From: Actinomycetes bacterium
Lineage (GTDB): Bacteria; Actinomycetota; Actinomycetes; Streptosporangiales; Streptosporangiaceae
DNA: 8,218 nucleotides
Reading direction: 5' to 3'
Assembly: GCA_025964635.1 (NCBI GenBank)
Contig: JAOPYP010000630.1
Span: forward strand, 1 to 8,218
The position numbers and the translations under genes were made by a program. This document shows positions 1-6,037 of this stretch, in pieces. Within the stretch, counting starts at the first letter, position 1, and every line of letters starts with the position of its first letter. Under the pieces are notes generated by a model that worked only from the letters and a program-made list of their open reading frames with translations, had not been told where the DNA came from and ran no database searches.

Positions 1-877
1 AGGGCGCCTTCTCGGCCCAGGTGTACAGCCGCGAGGAGGAGTCCGCGGTCCGTTCCACGGCCCAGTCCAGGCCGCCCTGGCCCAGCAACCACTCGACCTG
101 GTCGGCCAGCAGCAGCAGGGTCGCCACCGAGGGGGTGTTGTACGTCTGCAGATTGGCGGAGTTGTCGATGTCCCCGGGCCGCGAGAAGAACTCGGGGATG
201 TAGCGGCCGCCCGCCGCGATCTCAGCGGCCCGGTCCAGGGCCGCCGGCGACATCAGCGCGAGCCACAGCCCGCCGTCGGAACCGAAGCACTTCTGCGGCG
301 CGAAGTAGTACACGTCGCACTCACTGACGTCCACGGGCAGGCCACCCGCGCCGCTCGTCGCGTCCACGATCACCAGCGCCCCGGGATCGGCCCCCGGCAC
401 CCGGCAGACCGGCATGGCCACGCCGGTGGAGGTCTCGTTGTGAGTCAGCGCGTAGGTGTCCACCCCGGTCTCGCCGCGCGGGACCGGATGGGCGCCGGGT
501 GGCGAGGCGATCACGGTGGGGTCGTCCAGCCACGGGGCCGCCTGGGCGGCCTTGCTGAACTTCGCGGAGAACTCGCCGAACGTCAGGTGCTGTGACTTCT
601 GCCGGATCAGCCCGAAAGCGGCGATGTCCCAGAACGCCGTGGTCCCGCCGTTGCCCAGCACGACCTGGTACCCGTCGGGCACCGCAAACAGCTCGGCCAG
701 GCCCTCCCGGATCCGCCGGACCAGCGACCGGACCGGCGCCTGGCGGTGCGAGGTACCCAGGTAGCTGGCGCCCGACGCGGCCAGCGCCGTGAGCTGCTCA
801 GGACGGATCTTGGAGGGCCCGCAGCCGAAGCGACCGTCGGCTGGCTTCAGGCCCGCGGGAATGGCGATGTCGGTCAC
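1..877 (-). CDS. serC: Phosphoserine aminotransferase, 5' part (3' end beyond window)
   Basis: SerC is a PLP-dependent class V aminotransferase. It converts 3-phosphohydroxypyruvate and glutamate to O-phosphoserine and 2-oxoglutarate, in cytosolic serine synthesis. The visible part has 292 codons, starting at GTG 877. It shows GPSKIR (residues 20-25), TSHR (42-45), the cofactor loop GNGGTTAFWD (75-84), HNETSTG (146-152), the PLP-ring aspartate in VDATSG (D172), and the Schiff-base lysine K196 in FAPQKCFGSDGG. The actinobacterial family is roughly 370 residues, so about 80 C-terminal residues lie off the left edge. The GTG is chosen because the conserved N-terminus begins just after it and a TAGGGT -10-like element ends 6 nt upstream, as in a leaderless mRNA; the only purine-rich run (AGGGTGG) is too close for a good ribosome site. 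It has the same orientation as citA but is separated from it by a hairpin. The family assignment is firm. Confidence 0.96.
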   Translation of the reverse strand, partial: MTDIAIPAGLKPADGRFGCGPSKIRPEQLTALAASGASYLGTSHRQAPVRSLVRRIREGLAELFAVPDGYQVVLGNGGTTAFWDIAAFGLIRQKSQHLTFGEFSAKFSKAAQAAPWLDDPTVIASPPGAHPVPRGETGVDTYALTHNETSTGVAMPVCRVPGADPGALVIVDATSGAGGLPVDVSECDVYYFAPQKCFGSDGGLWLALMSPAALDRAAEIAAGGRYIPEFFSRPGDIDNSANLQTYNTPSVATLLLLADQVEWLLGQGGLDWAVERTADSSSRLYTWAEKAP

Positions 878-883
878 GCTGCC

Positions 884-889
884 ACCCTA
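884..889 (-). promoter_or_regulatory. Putative serC -10 element (TAGGGT), leaderless arrangement
   Basis: On the minus strand TAGGGT fits the actinobacterial TANNNT -10 consensus. It is followed by exactly 6 nt and then the serC GTG, so transcription would begin at or next to the start codon. No -35 is recognisable, and that region is occupied by the citA terminator-like hairpin. This is inference from spacing only. Confidence 0.4.
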
Positions 890-901
890 TCCAGGCCCGG
901 A

Positions 902-929
902 GAGCGGGCTGGCTGGCTCCAGCCTGCTC
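902..929 (-). terminator. Hairpin downstream of citA
   Basis: Arms 902-912 and 919-929 are 11 bp with one mismatch, around a 6-nt loop. The structure starts 9 nt past the citA stop. There is no T-tract, which is common for GC-rich actinobacteria. On the minus-strand RNA the single non-paired position is A opposite C. It probably ends the citA transcript and separates it from serC. Confidence 0.55.
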
Positions 930-938
930 CCAGGAACG

Positions 939-2045
939 TCAGACCTCGTCCAGTACCTGGTCCGCGCCGGGGACGTCGCTCACCGGGCGGGACGGCGGCC
1001 CGACGTAGCGGGCGCTGGGCCGGACCAGCCGGCCGGTCTGCTTCTGCTCCAGGATGTGCGCCGCCCAGCCCGCGGTGCGGGCACAGGTGAACATGGACGT
1101 GAACATGTGCGGCGGGACCTCTGCGAAGTCCAGCACGATGGCCGCCCAGAATTCCACGTTGGTGGCCAGCACCCGGTCCGGACGGCGGGCGTGCAGCTCG
1201 GCCAGGGCCGCCTCCTCCAGCGCCTCGGCCACCTCGGCACGCGGGGCCCCGAGTTCCCTGGCCGTCCGCCGCAGGACCCGCGCCCGCGGGTCCTCGGCCC
1301 GGTACACGCGGTGCCCGAAGCCCATCAGCCGGTCCCCGCGGTCCAGGGAGGCCTTGACGAACTTGACCGCGTCGCCGGTCCGCTCGACTTCCTCGATCAT
1401 GGACAGCACCCGCGCGGGCGCGCCGCCGTGCAGCGGCCCGGACATCGCGCCGACCGCACCGGACAGGGAGGCGGCCACGTCAGCGCCGGTCGAGGCGATC
1501 ACCCGTGCGGTGAACGTCGACGCGTTCATGCCGTGCTCCGCGGCGGAGGTCCAGTACGCGTCGACGGCCTTGACGTGGCGCGGGTCGGGCTCCCCCCGCC
1601 ACCGGATCATGAACCGCTCCACGATGTTGCGCGCCTCGTCCACCCGCTCCTGCGGGACGGGCGGCAGCCCGGGGCCGCGCGCGGACTGGGCCACGAACGA
1701 CAGCGCCATCACGGACGCGCGGGCCAGATCGTCACGGGCCTGCTCGTCGTCGATGTCGAGGAGCTGGCGCATGCCCCACGCCGGGGCCAGCATGGCGAGC
1801 GCGCTCTGCACGTCCACCCGGATGTCGCCGGAGTGCACCGGGATCGGGTAGGGCTCGGCCGGGGGCAGGCCCGGGGCGAACTTGTTGTCCACCAGCAGGC
1901 CCCACACGTGGCCGAACGACACGTGGCCAACCAGTTCCTCGATGTCCACGCCCCGGTAGCGGAGTGCGCCGCCCTCCCGGTCCGGCTCGGCGATCGTTGT
2001 CTCGAAGGCGACGACGCCTTCGAGCCCAGGCACGAAATCGGACAT
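939..2045 (-). CDS. citA: Citrate synthase (actinobacterial CitA / citrate synthase 2 type)
   Basis: It condenses acetyl-CoA and oxaloacetate to citrate at TCA-cycle entry, in the cytosol. The product is 368 residues starting at ATG 2045; an open frame continues upstream but shows no conserved sequence, and GGAGGA (2058-2053) lies 7 nt before this ATG. Family signatures are EHGMNASTF (H171), GPLHGGA (H206), GFGHRVY with DPRA (H245, R254), and the C-terminal CARTAGW and VRPSARY arginines (R323, R342-346 region). H206 and H245 are the expected catalytic histidines. The usual third catalytic residue, Asp in an NVD motif, is Glu here (NVEF, E298). From memory this is a trait of the actinobacterial CitA branch rather than damage. 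The protein has the short type I length and no extra domain. 2-Methylcitrate synthase is a less likely alternative, since no prp genes are nearby. It is divergent from pdxH. Confidence 0.93.
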   Translation of the reverse strand: MSDFVPGLEGVVAFETTIAEPDREGGALRYRGVDIEELVGHVSFGHVWGLLVDNKFAPGLPPAEPYPIPVHSGDIRVDVQSALAMLAPAWGMRQLLDIDDEQARDDLARASVMALSFVAQSARGPGLPPVPQERVDEARNIVERFMIRWRGEPDPRHVKAVDAYWTSAAEHGMNASTFTARVIASTGADVAASLSGAVGAMSGPLHGGAPARVLSMIEEVERTGDAVKFVKASLDRGDRLMGFGHRVYRAEDPRARVLRRTARELGAPRAEVAEALEEAALAELHARRPDRVLATNVEFWAAIVLDFAEVPPHMFTSMFTCARTAGWAAHILEQKQTGRLVRPSARYVGPPSRPVSDVPGADQVLDEV

Positions 2046-2050
2046 GTGCT

Positions 2051-2080
2051 GGTCCTCCGTGGTCCTCGTGTGTCCTCGTG
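2051..2080 (-). repeat. Three tandem 10-bp units in the citA leader, each with a GAGGA-type core
   Basis: The plus strand reads GGTCCTCCGT, GGTCCTCGTG, TGTCCTCGTG. On the citA mRNA this gives three GAGGAC cores spaced exactly 10 nt apart. The copy nearest the gene (2058-2053, GGAGGA) is well placed as the true ribosome binding site, 7 nt from the ATG. The other two lie 10 and 20 nt further upstream and cannot position a ribosome on this ATG. Confidence 0.7.
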
Positions 2081-2119
2081 AGCTGCGGGGAGTGCTGCCG
2101 GGATTGGGGGCTCCCGGGT

Positions 2120-2140
2120 GGCTGACCACAAATGTCAGCC
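2120..2140. promoter_or_regulatory. Perfect inverted repeat GGCTGAC-N7-GTCAGCC, candidate operator
   Basis: Both 7-bp arms match perfectly around a 7-bp spacer, giving a 21-bp dyad in the divergent citA-pdxH intergenic region. It is 74 bp from the citA start and 113 bp from the pdxH start. The size and spacing fit a dimeric repressor or activator site. A shorter GTGG-N4-CCAC dyad overlaps its left half. The regulator is unknown. Confidence 0.5.
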
Positions 2141-2155
2141 GGGTTAATTCAACCC
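2141..2155. promoter_or_regulatory. Perfect inverted repeat GGGTT-N5-AACCC, candidate operator
   Basis: This 15-bp dyad directly abuts the one ending at 2140. It sits in the most AT-rich stretch of the intergenic region (about 2128-2170), where promoters are most likely. On the plus strand CTGACC (2122-2127) and TAATTC (2145-2150) are 17 bp apart and could be a weak pdxH promoter spanning both dyads, but the hexamers are poor. Confidence 0.4.
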
Positions 2156-2253
2156 TGCTGGCACAATATTCCGGTAGATCCGCTGACCGTGACACTGGGC
2201 ACGCTGGATGGGGGCTCCCGCCGGGATGGCCGGTGTGTGTGAGGATCATTCCC

Positions 2254-2871
2254 GTGGAACCGTCCCGACATCCCCTGGATGAAGCCGAGGCCCCGGCCGA
2301 CCCGGTGGTGCTGTTCAGCCGGTGGATGGACGATGTGGTCAGCGCCGGGCTGCCCGAGCCCACCGCCATGGTGCTGGCCACCGTCTCCCCGGCTGGCCGC
2401 CCCCGGGCCCGTACGGTGCTCCTGAAGGACTTCGGCCCGGACGGATTCGTTTTCTATACCAACCGGAGTTCGGCCAAGGGGCAGCACATGGCCGGGAACC
2501 CGTACGTCTGCCTGGTCTTTCCCTGGCACCCCATCCAGCGGCAGGTGATCATCGAGGGATCGGTGCAGGCCCTGTCCACCAGCGAGAGCGAGCCCTACTT
2601 CCATTCCCGGCCGCACGGCTCGCAGCTCGGCGCGTGGGCCAGCCAGCAGTCGGCCGTGCTGGCGTCCCGCGCGGAACTCGAAGCGCGCTACCAGGAGGTG
2701 GAGGCGCGCTGGCCGGAGGGGACGGCCGTGCCGGTGCCGGAATTCTGGGGCGGCTACCGCGTGCTGCCCGACGTCTTGGAGTTCTGGGCGGGGCGGCCGA
2801 GCCGCTTGCACGACCGGCTGCGCTACCGCCGCGAGGGCCTGGACTGGGTGCTCGAGCGCCTGGCGCCGTAG
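2254..2871 (+). CDS. pdxH: Pyridoxamine/pyridoxine 5'-phosphate oxidase
   Basis: PdxH is a cytosolic FMN enzyme that oxidises PNP or PMP to PLP, in B6 salvage. The product has 205 residues. Seen in order: RARTVLLKDF (51-60) and FYTNRSSAKG (67-76), which bind FMN; RQVIIEG (96-102); SRPHGSQLGAWAS (118-130); EFWGGYRV (163-170); and EFWAGRPSRLHDR (176-188), where R184 and H186 match the PLP-contacting Arg and His of the E. coli enzyme. The C-terminus ERLAP is canonical. The GTG at 2254 is chosen because GAGGA (2241-2245) lies 8 nt upstream; in-frame GTGs at 2233 and 2239 lack this. The N-terminus is short: the family's usual R-x-x-Y segment before the GLDEADL-like region is absent (HPLDEAEAP here), and no other frame upstream supplies it. 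It is divergent from citA; a hairpin follows. Confidence 0.95.
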   Translation: MEPSRHPLDEAEAPADPVVLFSRWMDDVVSAGLPEPTAMVLATVSPAGRPRARTVLLKDFGPDGFVFYTNRSSAKGQHMAGNPYVCLVFPWHPIQRQVIIEGSVQALSTSESEPYFHSRPHGSQLGAWASQQSAVLASRAELEARYQEVEARWPEGTAVPVPEFWGGYRVLPDVLEFWAGRPSRLHDRLRYRREGLDWVLERLAP

Positions 2872-2882
2872 CTCCGGCTCCG

Positions 2883-2897
2883 CCGCCTGACCGGCGG
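2883..2897 (+). terminator. Possible terminator hairpin after pdxH
   Basis: CCGCC-TGACC-GGCGG forms a 5-bp all-GC stem with a 5-nt loop, 11 nt after the pdxH stop. There is no T-tract. It would separate pdxH from the DtxR gene, whose own -10-like element lies downstream. Confidence 0.35.
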
Positions 2898-2947
2898 GCC
2901 AGTATGCCTTCACCCGCTTGCCGGGTCGCGGTTGCGCCCAGCCGGCA

Positions 2948-2953
2948 TAGCAT
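2948..2953 (+). promoter_or_regulatory. Possible -10 element (TAGCAT) for the DtxR-family gene
   Basis: TAGCAT fits TANNNT and would place the transcript start near 2960, just ahead of the GGGAGG ribosome site at 2964-2969. No convincing -35 is visible. I see no inverted repeat of the iron-box type (TTAGGTTAG...) here, so autoregulation by metal is not supported by the sequence. Confidence 0.3.
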
Positions 2954-2979
2954 CAGGTGAGGAGGGAGGTCTGAGCACG

Positions 2980-3699
2980 GTGCATGGGCTCATCGACACC
3001 ACCGAGATGTACCTCCGCACGATCTTCGAGCTGGAAGAGGAGGGCATCGTCCCGCTGCGGGCGCGCATCGCTGAGCGGCTGTCGCAGAGCGGCCCGACGG
3101 TCAGCCAGACCGTGGCGAGAATGGAGCGGGACGGGCTGGTCAAGGTGGAGGGCGATCGTCAGCTCGCCCTTACTCCCGCGGGCGCGACCCTGGCCATGCG
3201 GGTCATGCGCAAGCACCGCCTGGCCGAGTGCCTGCTGATCGGGGTCATCGGGCTGCCGTGGGAAGAGGTCCACGTCGAGGCCTGCCGGTGGGAGCACGTG
3301 ATCTCGGAAAACGTCGAGCGCAGGCTGGTGGAGCTGCTCGACTATCCGGTCGCCTGCCCGCACGGCAACATCATCCCCGGGCTGGACGAGCTCGGTGTGC
3401 CGCCGGACGCGCGGGACCGGGCCGTGGCCGCCGGGGAGGAACAAGCCGAGGCGATGACGGCCGTTGCGGCCAAGCTCGCCGCCCCGGTAACGGTCCTGAG
3501 GATCAGCGAACAAGTCCAAAGCGACCCGTCCCTGATGCTTAAACTCAAGCGGATCGGGATACAACCCGGACGCGAGGTCACGCTTTCGGAGAGCGACGAG
3601 GGTGTGCGGGTGACCAGTGAGGACAGGGTCGGCAGTGTCACGGCGGATTTGCCCCGCCTGGTGGCCGCCCATGTCTTCGTCGCCAGGCGCTTACCGTGA
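2980..3699 (+). CDS. DtxR/IdeR-family metal-dependent transcriptional repressor
   Basis: Proteins of this family bind DNA as Fe(II) or Mn(II)-loaded dimers and repress iron-uptake or metal-homeostasis genes. The product has 239 residues. The winged HTH spans about residues 1-70, with the recognition helix in SGPTVSQTVARMER (S37, P39, Q43). A dimerisation domain covers about 70-140, and an SH3-like FeoA-type domain about 165-239. Counting from the GTG at 2980, the classic DtxR ligands fall at their textbook numbers: M10, H79, E83, H98, C102, E105, H106. The SH3 ligands appear as E177 and Q180 in SEQVQ, shifted by seven. C102 favours iron (IdeR/DtxR) over manganese (MntR). This numbering and GGGAGG (2964-2969, spacing 10) fix the start. 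The phosphatase gene follows after 63 bp and may be co-transcribed. It could be the main IdeR or a paralogue. Confidence 0.93.
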   Translation: MHGLIDTTEMYLRTIFELEEEGIVPLRARIAERLSQSGPTVSQTVARMERDGLVKVEGDRQLALTPAGATLAMRVMRKHRLAECLLIGVIGLPWEEVHVEACRWEHVISENVERRLVELLDYPVACPHGNIIPGLDELGVPPDARDRAVAAGEEQAEAMTAVAAKLAAPVTVLRISEQVQSDPSLMLKLKRIGIQPGREVTLSESDEGVRVTSEDRVGSVTADLPRLVAAHVFVARRLP

Positions 3700-3700
3700 C

Positions 3701-3723
3701 CCAGGCTTTCCGCACCCGCCTGG
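3701..3723 (+). other. Inverted repeat between the DtxR gene and the phosphatase gene
   Basis: CCAGGC (3701-3706) and GCCTGG (3718-3723) are perfect 6-bp arms with an 11-nt loop, starting 2 nt after the regulator's stop. It could be a weak terminator, an attenuator or chance. A 24-codon open frame (3696-3770) also runs through it, starting GTG inside the regulator's stop (GTGA) and ending past the next start. Confidence 0.25.
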
Positions 3724-3762
3724 ACCCCGACGCCGCCGGCCGCATCCCGGGGAGGCCCGCCG

Positions 3763-6021
3763 GTGACTGAGCGGCTCGACGCGGGATACGAGGCCTATCT
3801 GCCGGCCGAGACCATCCTGGCCCAGATCTCTGCGGCCGTGGTGGTCACCGACCGGCAGGGCAACCTCCTCTACGCCAATCCCTTCGCGACCGCGCTGTTC
3901 GGCTTCCCGCCCGGCGGCAAGCTGCTCGGCCGCCCGGTGCTGTCTCTCGCGTTCACCGGCGGCGACGCCGGCAAGGCGGCCGAGCTGGCCAAGCAGGTGC
4001 TCCGCGGCCGGGGCGGGGACGGGACGTTCGCGGTCCTCCGCGGTGACGGCTCGCGCGTGTTCGTCCGCGCCCAGGCCATGCCCCTGCGCCACCCGTCCGG
4101 CTCGATCGACGGCATCGTGATCCTGGCGCGGGAAGCCAGCCGGCGCAGCAGCCGCCGGGAACGTGACCGGGTCGCGCTGCTCGAGCGCATCGGCGAGCAG
4201 CTGTCCGGGTCGCTCGAGTTCGGCACGACCCTGCGGCACGTAGCCGGGATCCTGGTGCCGCAGTTCGCTGACCACTGCATCATCGACCTGTTCCGGGGCG
4301 ACAAGCTGATCCGCCAGGTGCAGACGAACGCGGGTGGCTGGATCCCGCCGCCGGGCAGCTGGGCCCGGATCGGCGACCCGATCAGGTACCCCGAGGGTCA
4401 TTTCTGCCAGCGGGCCATGGGCCGCCTGGAGGCGGTGCTGCTGGAGAACCTGGACGAGGTGCCGACGCCGCAGGCGCCCAGCCGGACCAGCCTGGAGGCC
4501 GCTGAGGAGGTCGGGCTGCGCTCGGTCGTGGCCGCTCCGCTGATCGCCCGCGGTGAGCTGCTCGGCGTGATGAGCCTGGCGCTGTCCGGGCTGACCAGGC
4601 GCCACGAGCAGTACTACGACGCGGATGACCGTGACTTCCTCAGCGCGGTGGCCAGCCGGGTCGCGGTGGCCATCGACAACGCACTGCTGTTCGAGGAGGA
4701 GCGTCGGACCGCCCTGGCCTTCCAGACCAGCCTGCTGCCCCAGCAGCTGCCCACGCTCGACGGGCTGGAGGTGGCCTGCCGGTACGTGCCCGCCAAGCCG
4801 CTGGTGACGCACGGCCAGGGCATCCAGACGCAGGTCGGCGGCGACTGGTACGACATCATCCCGCTGTCTGCGGGCCGGGTCGGGATCGTCATCGGTGACG
4901 TCGAGGGCCGCGGGGCCCGGGCGGCCGCGGTCATGGGCCAGCTCCGCGCCGCGCTGCGTGCCTTCGCCCAGGACGACAAGCCGCCCGCGGAGATCCTGCG
5001 CAAGCTTGACGAATGGTGCCGCACGCTCAGCCTGGCCAAGGGGCACGCTAACGACCCCGAGGCTCCTGACCCGCCCACGGTCAGCTGCACCTACCTGGTC
5101 TACGACGCGTGGTCGCGCACGCTGCAGTTCGCCAACGCAGGCCACGACGCGCCGCTGCTCATCGTCGGCGGCGAGGTCGGCGAGCTGGAGATGGAGCACA
5201 AGGGCGTGCTGCTCGGCGTGCGCGGCAAGGGCGTGCCCGCGCTGCCGACCTACCGGGAAGAGACCCGTTATCTCCCGGCCGGCTCCGGGCTGGTGCTGTA
5301 CACCGACGGGCTCACCGACCGGCGGCACCGTCCCGACGGCGTGGGTAACTACTCCGAGGACGATGCCCGGCTCATGCTGCACCAGGCGGTGCGCCGGGTC
5401 GCGCACGGCGACGTCGAGCTGATCGCCCAGGCCGCGCAGGAGGCGGTCCCCGGGGACATCGACGACGACATGGCCATCGTCGCGATCCGCACGTCACCCG
5501 TGGACCTGGCCTCCTGGGACTGCACCTTCCCCGCCGAGCCGATCAAGGTGTCCGAGGCCCGCCGGCTGGCCGAGGCCACGTTCCGGTCCTGGGGGATGGA
5601 AAGCGAGCAGGTCGAGCTGACCTGCCTGCTGGTGTCCGAGGTGGTCACCAACGTCGTGCTGCACACGGCCGCGTCGCGTGCCCCCCGGAGGGCGCTGACC
5701 CTGGAAGTCGCCGGCGCGGCCGCGCAGCGGCCACCCGGGCTGGTCGCCGGCTGGTCGCCCGTCCCGTTCAGCGACGAGGGCGCGGACGCGGCGGGCAAGA
5801 CGTTCACCCTGCGGCTGCGCCGCGGTGGTGAGGCGGTGTGGGTCGAGGTCTTCGACAGCGACCTGCGGCTGCCGCGGATCCGCAGCGCGGCCGAGACCGA
5901 CGAGGGCGGCCGGGGCCTCTACCTCGTGGACCAGCTGGCCACCCGCTGGGGCTCCCGCCCGACCCGGGACGGCAAGGCGGTGTGGTTCGAGATGCCGCTG
6001 CGCCGCGAGCCGGTCGGCTGA
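3763..6021 (+). CDS. PAS-GAF-SpoIIE (PP2C-type) phosphatase with C-terminal RsbW-like HATPase
   Basis: This is a 752-residue soluble sensor with no membrane segment. PAS domain: about 15-125 (VVVTDRQGNLLYANP). GAF domain: about 145-312. SpoIIE-type Ser/Thr phosphatase: about 325-578, with metal aspartates in VGGDWYD (D361, D364), GDVEGRGARAA (D379), LYTDGLTD (D515) and DDDM (D567-569). HATPase_c: about 585-750, with N-box SEVVTNVVLH (E626, N630, H634), FDSD (D698) and GGRGLYLV (715-722). Such proteins dephosphorylate an anti-anti-sigma (STAS) partner, and the HATPase may act as the opposing anti-sigma kinase. No STAS domain or sigma factor is in the window, so partners are elsewhere. Insertions lie at about 347-358 before GGDWYD, 427-438 in the phosphatase, and 648-679 in the HATPase. 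GTG 3763 has GGGGAGG (3749-3755) 7 nt upstream. The gene is convergent with the small membrane gene. Confidence 0.93.
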   Translation: MTERLDAGYEAYLPAETILAQISAAVVVTDRQGNLLYANPFATALFGFPPGGKLLGRPVLSLAFTGGDAGKAAELAKQVLRGRGGDGTFAVLRGDGSRVFVRAQAMPLRHPSGSIDGIVILAREASRRSSRRERDRVALLERIGEQLSGSLEFGTTLRHVAGILVPQFADHCIIDLFRGDKLIRQVQTNAGGWIPPPGSWARIGDPIRYPEGHFCQRAMGRLEAVLLENLDEVPTPQAPSRTSLEAAEEVGLRSVVAAPLIARGELLGVMSLALSGLTRRHEQYYDADDRDFLSAVASRVAVAIDNALLFEEERRTALAFQTSLLPQQLPTLDGLEVACRYVPAKPLVTHGQGIQTQVGGDWYDIIPLSAGRVGIVIGDVEGRGARAAAVMGQLRAALRAFAQDDKPPAEILRKLDEWCRTLSLAKGHANDPEAPDPPTVSCTYLVYDAWSRTLQFANAGHDAPLLIVGGEVGELEMEHKGVLLGVRGKGVPALPTYREETRYLPAGSGLVLYTDGLTDRRHRPDGVGNYSEDDARLMLHQAVRRVAHGDVELIAQAAQEAVPGDIDDDMAIVAIRTSPVDLASWDCTFPAEPIKVSEARRLAEATFRSWGMESEQVELTCLLVSEVVTNVVLHTAASRAPRRALTLEVAGAAAQRPPGLVAGWSPVPFSDEGADAAGKTFTLRLRRGGEAVWVEVFDSDLRLPRIRSAAETDEGGRGLYLVDQLATRWGSRPTRDGKAVWFEMPLRREPVG

Positions 6022-6034
6022 CCGAGCCGCGGCT
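6011..6034. terminator. Compact hairpin and palindrome at the convergent gene ends
   Basis: CGGTC-GGCT-GACCG (6011-6024) overlaps the phosphatase stop and is followed directly by the palindrome AGCCGCGGCT (6025-6034). The convergent stop codons are only 16 bp apart, so this could terminate transcription from both sides. There is no T-tract on either strand. Confidence 0.35.
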
Positions 6035-6037
6035 GGT

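Noticed and set aside
789..2081. Long plus-strand open frame opposite citA
   Set aside because: It is an antisense shadow caused by GC-rich codon use; its Arg/Gly/His-rich composition matches no family, and citA is certain.
2046..2381. N-terminal extension of citA (112 extra codons, in-frame ATG at 2381)
   Set aside because: The extension overlaps pdxH on the other strand, has no family similarity, and the GGAGGA plus ATG at 2045 fits known citrate synthase starts.
2911..2918. CACCCGCT as a second copy of the tRNA 3' end (other att site)
   Set aside because: Only 8 bases match, with no extended similarity to the T arm; an att repeat should be far longer and on the element side of the tRNA.
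2872..2979. Iron box (IdeR/DtxR operator) upstream of the regulator
   Set aside because: No 19-bp palindrome resembling TTAGGTTAGGCTAACCTAA is present here or in the other intergenic regions I read.
3691..5406. 571-residue minus-strand open frame opposite the phosphatase gene
   Set aside because: It is antisense to a well-supported multidomain protein, has low-complexity composition and no ribosome site.
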